From NCBI RefSeq assembly GCF_000812965.1, contig NZ_JSYN01000005.1:1-64000 (forward strand): DNA of 64,000 bases, given 5' to 3'. Position 1 is the stretch's first letter, and every line of letters starts with the position of its first letter. The notes under the pieces are model-generated. The model made no database searches and had not been told where the DNA came from. It worked only from the letters and a program-made list of their open reading frames with translations. This stretch comes from Pedobacter kyungheensis (GTDB taxonomy: Bacteria > Bacteroidota > Bacteroidia > Sphingobacteriales > Sphingobacteriaceae). The position numbers were made by a program, and so were the translations under genes. Below, piece by piece: positions 34,070 to 42,300 of the stretch.

Positions 34070-35137
34070 ATGAGCGTTTCTCCCTACTTAAACCAAACAA
34101 ATACCTTAACCATTGCAGTTACAGGTTTAAATGCCAACGATAATCCCGGACCAGGTTTAGGGGTAATCAGGGCGTTGCGGGATGGTTTTGGAGAAAATTT
34201 ACGGATTATTGGCCTGGCTTACGAAACCCTCGAGCCGGCTATTTATTTAAGCGATCAGGTAGATAAAACCTACCGTATTCCTTATCCAACTGCCGGAGTG
34301 GAGGCTTTAAAAGAACGTTTACAGCAGATACAGGAAGTAGAACACATAGACGTGTTGATCCCTAATTTCGATGCCGAGCTGTTTAATTTCATCAAGCTGG
34401 AAAAAGAGTTGTTAAGTATGGGTATTCGTACCTTTTTGCCCACACACCAGCAACTGGCAGACCGTGACAAGGTAAACCTGCAGGCATTTGGAAATAAACA
34501 TGGTTTGGATGTACCTGCCAGCGAAACCATTTTGGCAGCCTCAGAACTGGATCAGATGGCGGATAAATTGGGTTTCCCATTGGTGATAAAAGGGAAGTTT
34601 TACGAGGCCACTATCGTGCAGCATATCAGCGAGGCCTACAAAGCCTTTTATAAGTTACAGGCCAAATGGGGGCTGCCCATTATTGTGCAGCAATTTATAA
34701 AAGGTACCGAAATTAATATTGCGGGGCTGGCCGATGGAGAAGGAAATACGCTGAGTGTAATCCCGATGCGTAAAATTTACATTACCGAAAAAGGCAAGGC
34801 CTGGGCAGGTATTACCATAGCTGATGATAAGCTGATTAACCTGGCTAAAGCCTTTGCAAAGGCAACGCGTTGGAAAGGCGGTTTCGAAATGGAAATTATG
34901 CGCGATGAGCAGGATAGACTGTACATTATGGAGGTGAATCCCCGCTTTCCGGCCTGGATTTACTTATCCGTTGCTGCCGGGCAGAACCAACCCCGAATGC
35001 TGGTTGATCTGGCTTTGGGTAATCAGGTAAAAGAATTAACAGCTTATACGGCAGGTAAAATGTTTGTCCGTTATGCCTGGGATAATATTATAGACGTTGC
35101 AGAATTTCAAAAGTTATCGGCTTTTGGCGAACTGTAG
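34070..35137 (+). CDS. ATP-grasp ligase (CarB/PylC-like)
   Basis: A 355-residue protein. Pre-ATP-grasp Rossmann domain: TIAVTGLNANDNPGPGLGVI (residues 13-32). ATP-grasp core: LADRDKVNLQAFGNKHGLDVP, FPLVIKGKFYEA (about 173-184), IVQQFIKGTEINIAG, and the Mg/ATP-binding FEMEIMRDEQ then IMEVNPRFPAWIYLS near 292-306. These enzymes form an acyl-phosphate and join it to an amine or other nucleophile. The partner substrates are unknown; the PqqD-like protein before it and the PLP decarboxylase after it suggest an amino acid or peptide. No signal peptide; cytoplasmic. Confidence 0.9.
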   Translation: MSVSPYLNQTNTLTIAVTGLNANDNPGPGLGVIRALRDGFGENLRIIGLAYETLEPAIYLSDQVDKTYRIPYPTAGVEALKERLQQIQEVEHIDVLIPNFDAELFNFIKLEKELLSMGIRTFLPTHQQLADRDKVNLQAFGNKHGLDVPASETILAASELDQMADKLGFPLVIKGKFYEATIVQHISEAYKAFYKLQAKWGLPIIVQQFIKGTEINIAGLADGEGNTLSVIPMRKIYITEKGKAWAGITIADDKLINLAKAFAKATRWKGGFEMEIMRDEQDRLYIMEVNPRFPAWIYLSVAAGQNQPRMLVDLALGNQVKELTAYTAGKMFVRYAWDNIIDVAEFQKLSAFGEL

Positions 35138-35191
35138 AATGGCAACAGAAGATATGCAAAAGATTGAATCTGGTCTTGATACTAATTGAAG

Positions 35192-36538
35192 ATGAAACAA
35201 AAATACGAACGACCAACCATCAGGAAAATGAATACCGGACTTATGAACAAGTTTGGTACGCGTACTGATTTTGATCCTGTTGAAAGCATTGATGGCGTTG
35301 CCGTTAAAGATCTGGTTGAACAATATGGTTCGCCTGTTTTTGTATTATCCGAAAAGCAGATCAGGCGGAATTATCAGGCAGCCTTGCGTTCGTTTAAAAC
35401 GCGTTATCCCAAAGTGCAGTTTGCCTGGAGTTATAAAACCAATTATCTGAATGCAGTTTGTAAGGTTTTTCACCAGGAGGGGAGCTGGGCAGAAGTGGTT
35501 TCGGGTTTCGAGTACCATAAAGCATTGGGTAACGGAGTTGCTGGTCATCAGATTATCTTTAACGGACCTGATAAAAAAGAAGCAGATTTAATCCTGGCGA
35601 TAGAAAATCATTCGCTCATCCACATCGATCATTTCGACGAACTTTATTTGTTGATTCAACTAACTGAACGTATAAATAAAACTGCAAAGGTGGCCATCAG
35701 GGTTAATTTTGATACCGGTGTTTACCCCATTTGGGATCGCTTTGGTTTTAACTATGAAAATGGTCAGGCCTGGACTGCCATTAACAAAATTGCAAAGGCC
35801 AATAAAATGGAACTTGTGGGGTTGCATTGCCATATTGGTACTTTTATGTTATCTACAGCTGCTTATGCTGTTGCTGCCGCTAAACTTTGTCAGTTAGCCC
35901 TGAAATGCAAAAACGAGCTTCAAAATCCACTACAGTATTTAGATCTGGGGGGCGGCTTTCCTTCTACCAATACACTAAAAGGAGCTTATTTACCTGGTGT
36001 AGATACGGTGCCATCTGTCGAAGATTTTGCCGAAGCCATTACCAATACTATTTTAGAAGCGGGCTTTGCTACAAATGAATTGCCGCTGTTAATTTTAGAA
36101 AGCGGGCGGGTATTGATTGATGATGCAGGTTATTTAATTGGAAGTGTTTTGGCCAATAAACGGCTAAGCGATGGCAGGCGTGCTACCATTTTCGATTTTG
36201 GTATCAACATCCTGTTTACTTCAAACTGGTACGACCATAAAATAAGTGTGGCCAAAGAATCGGGGCAGTATACCGAAGAAACTGTTTTATTCGGCCCGCT
36301 TTGTATGAATATTGATGTAATCAGAGAAAGCATTATGCTGCCGCTTTTAGAGCGCGGCGATCAGGTAGTTGTACATAAAGTTGGTGCTTATAATATGACC
36401 CAATGGATGCAGTTTATTAATATGCGGCCAGCTGTGGTGCTAATCGATCAACAGGTTAAAAGTCATTTAATCCGTAAACCGGAAAACCTCGATTATCTCG
36501 AAATGATGGAAGTAGTGCCCGATTATTTAAAAACATAA
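35192..36538 (+). CDS. Fold-type III PLP-dependent decarboxylase (LysA/ODC-like) with leader-like N-terminal extension
   Basis: A 448-residue enzyme. PLP Lys82 (YKTN), HIGTF at 214-218, GGGFPS at 253-258, ESGR at 303-306, Cys371 and Asp375 in GPLCMNID, and Tyr400 (GAYN) are all in place, so it should be active on an amino acid. CMNID replaces the CESxD of diaminopimelate decarboxylase, arguing for another substrate. The catalytic fold starts near residue 36; before it is KYERPTIRKMNTGLMNKFG (4-22), with Y5, P8, I10 spaced as in YxxPxL RRE-binding leaders. ATG 35192 is chosen; an in-frame TTG lies 6 bp upstream. Confidence 0.9.
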   Translation: MKQKYERPTIRKMNTGLMNKFGTRTDFDPVESIDGVAVKDLVEQYGSPVFVLSEKQIRRNYQAALRSFKTRYPKVQFAWSYKTNYLNAVCKVFHQEGSWAEVVSGFEYHKALGNGVAGHQIIFNGPDKKEADLILAIENHSLIHIDHFDELYLLIQLTERINKTAKVAIRVNFDTGVYPIWDRFGFNYENGQAWTAINKIAKANKMELVGLHCHIGTFMLSTAAYAVAAAKLCQLALKCKNELQNPLQYLDLGGGFPSTNTLKGAYLPGVDTVPSVEDFAEAITNTILEAGFATNELPLLILESGRVLIDDAGYLIGSVLANKRLSDGRRATIFDFGINILFTSNWYDHKISVAKESGQYTEETVLFGPLCMNIDVIRESIMLPLLERGDQVVVHKVGAYNMTQWMQFINMRPAVVLIDQQVKSHLIRKPENLDYLEMMEVVPDYLKT

Positions 36539-36540
36539 TA

Positions 36541-38694
36541 TTGAAGAAACACCTGCAATATTACTTTAGCGCTACTTTAAACAGTTACGCCATCCTGTTC
36601 TTCTCGCAGAACCGGATTTTAGGTGTGCTGTTGCTCGTGGTTTCTTTTTTCAATTTTGATGCAGGTTTATCAGGGCTCATAAGTGTAATTGGATCTTTAC
36701 TGCTGGTTAATACCCTTGGTTTTAAAAAAGAAGAAATTAAATCTGGGCTATATAGCTTCAATTCGCTGCTGCTGGGCATTGGTTTTGGCACTTTTTTTAG
36801 CTTCAGTTTCGCCTATTGGCTGTGGCTGGCCGCGGCTTGTTTATTGTGTGTTGTTTTAAGTGTTAACCTCAGTTCGTTTTTAGGTAAATATGCTTTGCCT
36901 TCACTTTCTATTCCTTTTGTGTTAACTTTTTGGATGGTTTTAATTGCCTCAAACGGTTATTTGGGGATGGGCTTGCTGCAAAAAGGCAGTTCGTTAATTT
37001 TTGAACTAAATACCAATCCACCATCTCATTTTAGCCAGCTCTGTCTCTTTTTCGAACACCTGAATATTCCAGCTAACCTGCTGCTCTTCTTCAGATCGGT
37101 AAGTGCCATTTTATTTCAGAACAGTGTGCTTGCCGGCATGATCATTAGCATAGGTTTTTTAATTCATTCGCGTATTGGTTTTAGTCTGTTGGTACTGGGT
37201 TTTATTGCTTCCTGCATAATCAACCAGCTCACCGGTACTTATCCGGGTGGAATAAGTAATTACTATCTGGGTGCAAATTTTATGATGGTAAGTTGTGCTA
37301 TCGGAGGCTTTTTCCTTATCCCGTCGTGGCGTTCTTATTTATGGGCAATTGCTGTAATTCCTTTTACCTTTCTGGTTTTAAACGGGCTGTCGCGTGTATT
37401 GCTCCTGTATAATCTCCCTGTACTTTCCATGCCATTTTGTTTGGTTACACTCGGCTTGCTGTATTTCTTTATGTTAAGAAAGCAACCCGGAAAACTTAAG
37501 CTTACACCTTTCCAATATTATTCGCCCGAAACCAATTTATATCAGTTTTTAAACGGTGAACAAAGACTTAAGGATTTTAAGTATTTCAATTTAAGCCTGC
37601 CTTTCATGGGCGCCTGGACGGTTTCGCAAGGTTACGAAGGCTCAATTACGCATAAAGGCGATTGGCAACACGCTTTAGATTTCGTACTCAAAGATCTTGA
37701 TGATAAAACGTATCAGCTGCCGGGAATAAAACCAGAAGATTATTATTGTTTTAACAAACCGGTTTTAGCAGTGGCCGATGGTCAGGTAGAGGAGGTGATT
37801 GCTTATATTGATGACAATGCAATTGGTCAGGTTAACCTGCAGCAAAACTGGGGCAATACCATTGTAATTAAACATGCCGAAAATTTATACAGTAAGGTTT
37901 CGCATTTAAAAAAGAACAGCATAAAAGTTAAGGCAGGCGATTATGTTAAACAAGGCGATATTATAGCCTTTTGCGGTAATTCTGGTCGCTCACCTGAGCC
38001 TCATCTGCATTTTCAGGTACAGTGTACTCCTTACATTGGTTCTAAAACTTATCCTTATCCTTTTGCTTATTTCACCGTAGCAGGTCAGTCTGGATTAAAA
38101 ACATTTGAAGTGCCGCAGGAGGGAACGACCATTGAGCGGCCGGAGATAAATTCCTATTTAAAAAATGCTTTCCACTTTCAGCCGGGATACCTGGCAAATA
38201 TTACAGCAGATAATGGACATACCGAAACCTGGGAAGTATTTACCGATGACTTTAATTCGACCTACTTTTTTTGTCACGAAAACCAGGCAGTAGCCTATTT
38301 TGTAAGCAATGCCAACGTGTTTTATTTTACGCGGTTTTATGGCGCAAGAAACTCCTTGCTTTACCATTTTTATCAGGCCGCCTATAAAATTAATTATTCA
38401 GCACAGCCCCTTGAAGATTTTTTTGCTGCAGATGCTGAAAATTTCAATTTGTTATTGTGGCTGCAGGATGCTCTGGCGCCTTTCTATCGTTTTATCCAAA
38501 ATACCTATACCAATTCAATTCAAATAAAAGCAGATGGATTAATTGTACAGTCAAAAGGAGGGCGACTACTGTTGGGGAAAGATAAAAATTGGTTTAAAGC
38601 CGAATTATTTTTAGGCACTAAAGGTATTCAGGGCTTTGCACTTCAACATCAAAACAAACACTTAAAAGTAACATGGGAAACAAGTTCAGTTTAA
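36541..38694 (+). CDS. Urea-transporter-like channel fused to an M23-type metallopeptidase domain
   Basis: A 717-residue protein, TTG start 2 bp after the decarboxylase stop. Residues 1-315 are about ten membrane helices with the urea-transporter (SLC14/UT) pattern (SGLYSFNSLLLGIGFGTFF, 68-86; QLTGTYPGGISNYYLGANFMM, 228-248, in two halves). Residues 355-515 form an M23/LytM domain with HKGDWQHALD (zinc His370/Asp379 region), KVSHLKKN and HLHFQ near 488-492. Residues 515-717 are unassigned. The last membrane helix is followed by LRKQPGKLK, so by the positive-inside rule the M23 part faces the cytoplasm, unusual for the fold. 22-bp overlap with the next gene. Confidence 0.87.
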   Translation: MKKHLQYYFSATLNSYAILFFSQNRILGVLLLVVSFFNFDAGLSGLISVIGSLLLVNTLGFKKEEIKSGLYSFNSLLLGIGFGTFFSFSFAYWLWLAAACLLCVVLSVNLSSFLGKYALPSLSIPFVLTFWMVLIASNGYLGMGLLQKGSSLIFELNTNPPSHFSQLCLFFEHLNIPANLLLFFRSVSAILFQNSVLAGMIISIGFLIHSRIGFSLLVLGFIASCIINQLTGTYPGGISNYYLGANFMMVSCAIGGFFLIPSWRSYLWAIAVIPFTFLVLNGLSRVLLLYNLPVLSMPFCLVTLGLLYFFMLRKQPGKLKLTPFQYYSPETNLYQFLNGEQRLKDFKYFNLSLPFMGAWTVSQGYEGSITHKGDWQHALDFVLKDLDDKTYQLPGIKPEDYYCFNKPVLAVADGQVEEVIAYIDDNAIGQVNLQQNWGNTIVIKHAENLYSKVSHLKKNSIKVKAGDYVKQGDIIAFCGNSGRSPEPHLHFQVQCTPYIGSKTYPYPFAYFTVAGQSGLKTFEVPQEGTTIERPEINSYLKNAFHFQPGYLANITADNGHTETWEVFTDDFNSTYFFCHENQAVAYFVSNANVFYFTRFYGARNSLLYHFYQAAYKINYSAQPLEDFFAADAENFNLLLWLQDALAPFYRFIQNTYTNSIQIKADGLIVQSKGGRLLLGKDKNWFKAELFLGTKGIQGFALQHQNKHLKVTWETSSV

Positions 38695-39815
38695 CGGTTT
38701 TGCTTTTAATTGTTTCGATAACAATTGGTAAAGCGCAAAGCAACTATCAGGCAACAGATAGTACATCTTTGGCGCTTTTTAATGCCGCCGAGTGGCAGCA
38801 ACTTATTGTTTTTGGTAAAGCGGCCATTCATAATGGCGAGGATTTTCCTTTGCTGCGGTTACGCATTGCTTATGCATCATTTGTACGCGGTAATTATACC
38901 GATGCGCTGGTGCAATACAATAAGGTGCTGGCAAATGATAAACATAACCAAATTGCTCTGTATTATGGCTATTTAAGTAGCCTTTATTTAAACCGGCCAG
39001 ATAACGCAGGGTGGTTCGCGGCAGGTTTAGATACGGCAAATGTAGAAGGCAAACAATTAAGGCCTTTTAAAATGATTTCGGCAGGGGCTGAGAGTGGAAT
39101 TAAGTTTACCAATATCTACGAAAGGGGGAATTCTTCTTATTCAAGAGCTTTTGTTGATCTTGGCCTTACTTATAAACTAAACTTATCAACTTCGTTTTCG
39201 TATTACAATCAGCCTATCCACAACGATCATATTGTGCAGCCGGGCTATTATGCAAAATTGAATTATACACCGTTTAAAAGGTTTAGCTTTATTGGTGCTT
39301 ATCATTATATGCGGTCTGATTTAAGGCAATTGGTATATCAGAACAATGCCTCCTTGTTAGGTGTTAAATATGCAGGTGATGCCGGCGATTTTCAGGGTGA
39401 TTTTATCTTATCACAAATTGGCGACGAAAAAACAAGGCAATATAATATGCAATTTGTAAAGTATTTAGCCGGTAACCTGGATTTTTACAGCATTACCCGT
39501 TTTTCGCTGGTTGACGTTGTTAATGAACACAATATAGTTGTACAGCAGTTGTTTGGCTTTAAGCCCTTTAATCAGCTATGGTTTGAAGGTGTGGTAACAA
39601 TGGGTAATCAGTACAATTATTCAGAGGCAGATGCCTTGTATTTTTATAATGGCTTTGATAAAACGAAGTTTAAAGCTGGTGCAAACTGTTATTTTTTGTT
39701 AAAACAACGGCTACTTTTGGGATTGAATTATACATTTGAACGTAAATCAGATAATATCTTTAAATTTAACTATTTACAACACTCAATAAACGGCGGCATT
39801 ACATGGAATTTTTAA
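38673..39815 (+). CDS. Outer membrane beta-barrel with N-terminal TPR
   Basis: A 380-residue protein with signal peptide (IVSITIGKA|Q). Residues 30-120 form about two TPR-like helical repeats (YADALVQYNKVLANDKHNQIALYYG-type pattern), and 130-380 form a beta-barrel of alternating strands ending with Phe (NGGITWNF), as expected for BAM substrates. Resembles YaiO-type proteins. It would provide an outer-membrane route or anchor for the locus. Starts inside the UT-M23 gene (22-bp overlap) and overlaps the TPR gene by 13 bp. Confidence 0.78.
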   Translation: MGNKFSLTVLLLIVSITIGKAQSNYQATDSTSLALFNAAEWQQLIVFGKAAIHNGEDFPLLRLRIAYASFVRGNYTDALVQYNKVLANDKHNQIALYYGYLSSLYLNRPDNAGWFAAGLDTANVEGKQLRPFKMISAGAESGIKFTNIYERGNSSYSRAFVDLGLTYKLNLSTSFSYYNQPIHNDHIVQPGYYAKLNYTPFKRFSFIGAYHYMRSDLRQLVYQNNASLLGVKYAGDAGDFQGDFILSQIGDEKTRQYNMQFVKYLAGNLDFYSITRFSLVDVVNEHNIVVQQLFGFKPFNQLWFEGVVTMGNQYNYSEADALYFYNGFDKTKFKAGANCYFLLKQRLLLGLNYTFERKSDNIFKFNYLQHSINGGITWNF

Positions 39816-40426
39816 AACAATTTATGGTCTTTGCGATTCTGGGCTTATCTGTATTTGAGGTAAATGCCCAAACCAATGCCGCATTGCAAAAAGCATTTCA
39901 AAATAGTTATAACAACGAAAGTAAAAAGAGCTATACCGAGGCCATAAGTGATATTATGCCCTTTTATGCCGAAAATAATTACGAAACCAACCTCCGGATC
40001 GGCTGGCTGTATTATCTGGCCAAAAATTATACCGCATCGCAAAATTATTATAACAGGGCCATCTCTTCGCGACCAAATTCAGTGGAAGCAAGGTTTGGTT
40101 TAATCAAAGCGCTTTCGCTGTTAAGCAGCTGGGATAAAGTGATGGAGCAGTACAACAGTATACTCAAAATTGATCCGCAAAACACACAGGCAAACTATTG
40201 GGCCGGGGTAATTATCTATAACCGGAAACAATATGCCAATGCATCCAAATATTTTGCCAGGGTGGTAGCTTTGTATCCTTTCGATTATGATGGTAACCAC
40301 ATGTTGGGCTGGGCGTTGCTGTTTTCGGGCAGAAAACCTGAAGCAAAAGCCTGTTTTGAGCGTGCGTTAATGATAAAACCGGGTGATACATCGAGTACTG
40401 ACGGGCTGAACAGATCGGTTAAATAG
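39803..40426 (+). CDS. Secreted TPR protein, last gene of the PqqD/ATP-grasp run
   Basis: A 207-residue protein with a signal peptide ending near residue 22 (FEVNA|Q) and about four tetratricopeptide repeats, such as NLRIGWLYYLAKNYTASQNYYNRAISSRP (63-91), ANYWAGVIIYNRKQYANASKYFARVV and HMLGWALLFSGRKPEAKACFERALMIKP. TPRs mediate protein contacts; it probably partners the barrel whose gene it overlaps by 13 bp. The gap to the cold-shock gene is 112 bp, so the operon likely ends here. Confidence 0.8.
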   Translation: MEFLKQFMVFAILGLSVFEVNAQTNAALQKAFQNSYNNESKKSYTEAISDIMPFYAENNYETNLRIGWLYYLAKNYTASQNYYNRAISSRPNSVEARFGLIKALSLLSSWDKVMEQYNSILKIDPQNTQANYWAGVIIYNRKQYANASKYFARVVALYPFDYDGNHMLGWALLFSGRKPEAKACFERALMIKPGDTSSTDGLNRSVK

Positions 40427-40508
40427 GGCCTAAAGGGCAATTAATCAATGTATTTAGCGAATATTTACAGATAAAAAAATAAAAAAGTGATTTATAGGTA
40501 TTTAAGTC

Positions 40509-40516
40509 TATATTTG
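40509..40516 (+). promoter_or_regulatory. Putative -7 element of the cold-shock gene
   Basis: TATATTTG fits TAnnTTTG, 22 bases before the ATG. No convincing -33 TTTG at the right spacing, so this is a weak call. Confidence 0.35.
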
Positions 40517-40538
40517 ACGCAAATTAAAATACAATATA

Positions 40539-40730
40539 ATGCAACAAGGAACAGTAAAATTTTTTAATGAAACTAAAGGTTTCGGATTTATCATCCCTTC
40601 AAATGGCGATGCCGAAATTTTTGTTCATGCTTCAGGCTTAATTGACAACATTCGTGAGAATGATACCGTAAACTACGAAGTAGAAGAAGGTAGAAAAGGC
40701 CTAAACGCGGTAAATGTAAAAGTAGCTTAA
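40539..40730 (+). CDS. Cold-shock domain protein (CspA family)
   Basis: A 63-residue OB-fold protein. RNP1 KGFGFI (13-18) and RNP2 EIFVHAS (26-32) are intact. It binds single-stranded RNA and DNA as a chaperone in the cytoplasm. Typical short Bacteroidota Csp with own promoter and terminator. Confidence 0.95.
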   Translation: MQQGTVKFFNETKGFGFIIPSNGDAEIFVHASGLIDNIRENDTVNYEVEEGRKGLNAVNVKVA

Positions 40731-40753
40731 GAAAACTCAAACACATAAATCGT

Positions 40754-40787
40754 AAAAGGTCCGGATGCAAATCGGGACCTTTTTTTA
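40754..40787 (+). terminator. Rho-independent terminator of the csp gene
   Basis: AAAGGTCCGGA pairs with TCGGGACCTTT (one mismatch) followed by a T-run at 40780-40786. Confidence 0.88.
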
Positions 40788-40955
40788 TGCTACTATTTTT
40801 TAAAAAAAAGATAACCCTAATTGTGTGATCTGATTTTTTATCATTAAGATATTTAGGTAGTTAAGCGGATAATTGTTATCTTGTTTTATCATCTCTAAAG
40901 TTTGTGCGCATAAACAAATGAGCTCAAAAGCATTATTGATTTAATTAAATTAGAG

Positions 40956-41363
40956 ATGACTAAAAAAGAGGTTACGCAACTATCCTACGAAATTACAGGA
41001 TTTGCAATTAAAGTTCACCGGGCTCTCGGCCCTGGATTATTGGAGCACGTATATGAAAAATGTTTGAAATATGAGATGGAAAAGAACGGATATACTGTTG
41101 CTCAGCAGTTTGTCTTATCAGTTGTGTACGATGATTTATTGATGGATTTAGATTTAAGGCCTGATCTATTTGTGAATAATTGTGTCGTAGTCGAAATAAA
41201 AGCCATTTCCAATATTTTGCCTGTTCATCATGCCCAGCTTCAAACCTACATGAGACTGCTTGGAGCTCCGCAGGGGTTGCTGATTAATTTTTTCACAGAA
41301 AATATTACCAAAAGCATAGTACCTATAGTAAACGAATATTTCAAAATTTTACCAGATGAATAG
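40956..41363 (+). CDS. GxxExxY family protein
   Basis: A 135-residue protein. The naming motif is GLLEHVY near residues 28-34 after IKVHRALGPG; DLRPDLFVNNCVVVEIKAI follows, with a D...ExK arrangement reminiscent of PD-(D/E)XK nucleases. Family role unknown; many copies are scattered in Bacteroidota genomes as stand-alone genes. It is transcribed alone between the csp and sdh genes. Confidence 0.88.
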   Translation: MTKKEVTQLSYEITGFAIKVHRALGPGLLEHVYEKCLKYEMEKNGYTVAQQFVLSVVYDDLLMDLDLRPDLFVNNCVVVEIKAISNILPVHHAQLQTYMRLLGAPQGLLINFFTENITKSIVPIVNEYFKILPDE

Positions 41364-41563
41364 GACTTTCAACACTTTTGGTAAACAATCTTAATTACCT
41401 TAATTGCTTAATGGTGTAGTGTTTTTTTAAGGTAAACCTGAAGTGAAAACCTTAAAAAACCTATAATCCACCAAATATTTCCGAATATGCTTTAGAATGT
41501 TTCTAAATAAATGTTTTATCGTTGTTTTGTCATATTCGTTTATAAATTAAACTCATAATTAAA

Positions 41564-41571
41564 TACTTTTG
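41564..41571 (+). promoter_or_regulatory. Putative -7 box of the sdhCAB operon
   Basis: TACTTTTG fits TAnnTTTG exactly and lies 29 bases before the sdhC ATG; the -33 region holds GTTTATAA near the expected spacing. No hairpin separates it from sdhC. Confidence 0.45.
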
Positions 41572-41600
41572 CAAGAAATATAGATATAAATCCTAATCAA

Positions 41601-42281
41601 ATGAGTGGTTTCGGAAATGCGTTTTCTTCATCAATAGGGAAGAAATTCATCATGGGTATTACAGGTTTGTTCCTGATACTTTTTTTAATTGTACACTGTT
41701 TTATTAATGCATTAATTTTCATTAATGACGGTGGCTTAACCTTTAACATTGGGGCGCACTTTATGGCTACCAACTGGTTAATCAGGGCAGGCGAGGTAGT
41801 ACTGTTTATTGGTTTGCTTGTGCACATTTTTCAGGCATTGCGGTTAACCCTGCAAAACCAAAAAGCCAGACCTGTTAAATATGCCGTCAACGATGGTAAA
41901 GCTAACAGTAAATGGTATAGCCGTTCAATGGGATTATTGGGTACGTTATTGCTTATTTTCTTAGTGGTTCACTTAAAAGATTTTTGGGTAGTTTCTCGTT
42001 TTACCGGAATTCCAACGGTTGATGCGAATGGCCACGAAGATTTGTATGCTGTAATGAGAGAGAAATTTCAGGATCCGGTGAGGGTTGCGGTATACATTTT
42101 AGCTATGTTTTCTTTATGCTACCACTTATTGCATGGTTTTGCTTCGGCTTTCCAAACATTAGGTTGGAACCACTCAAAATATAACGGTATAATAAAAGGC
42201 TTAGGCGTTTGGTATTCGATCATTATTTCGATCCTTTTTGCCGCAATGCCAATTGCAGTTTATGCAGGTTTAATTAATTAG
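41601..42281 (+). CDS. sdhC: Succinate dehydrogenase/fumarate reductase cytochrome b subunit
   Basis: A 226-residue, five-helix membrane protein of the Bacteroidota b558 type. Heme-ligand His candidates are in IVHCFIN (near 32), LVHIFQAL (near 75), VVHLKDF (near 122) and YHLLHGF (near 175-180). It anchors the SdhAB dimer and passes electrons to menaquinone. First gene of sdhCAB; 19 bp to sdhA. Confidence 0.94.
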   Translation: MSGFGNAFSSSIGKKFIMGITGLFLILFLIVHCFINALIFINDGGLTFNIGAHFMATNWLIRAGEVVLFIGLLVHIFQALRLTLQNQKARPVKYAVNDGKANSKWYSRSMGLLGTLLLIFLVVHLKDFWVVSRFTGIPTVDANGHEDLYAVMREKFQDPVRVAVYILAMFSLCYHLLHGFASAFQTLGWNHSKYNGIIKGLGVWYSIIISILFAAMPIAVYAGLIN

Positions 42282-42300
42282 TTTTTAGCACAAAAGAGAT

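Noticed and set aside
35139..35189. 16-codon frame (MATEDMQKIESGLDTN) between the ATP-grasp and decarboxylase genes, considered as a precursor peptide
   Set aside because: Too short, no leader motif, no Cys/Thr/Ser-rich core; more likely a chance frame in a 54-bp spacer.
35192..36538. Second lysA (diaminopimelate decarboxylase) gene
   Set aside because: The CESxD-type signature is replaced by CMNID, an N-terminal extension is present and the context is not lysine synthesis; substrate left open.
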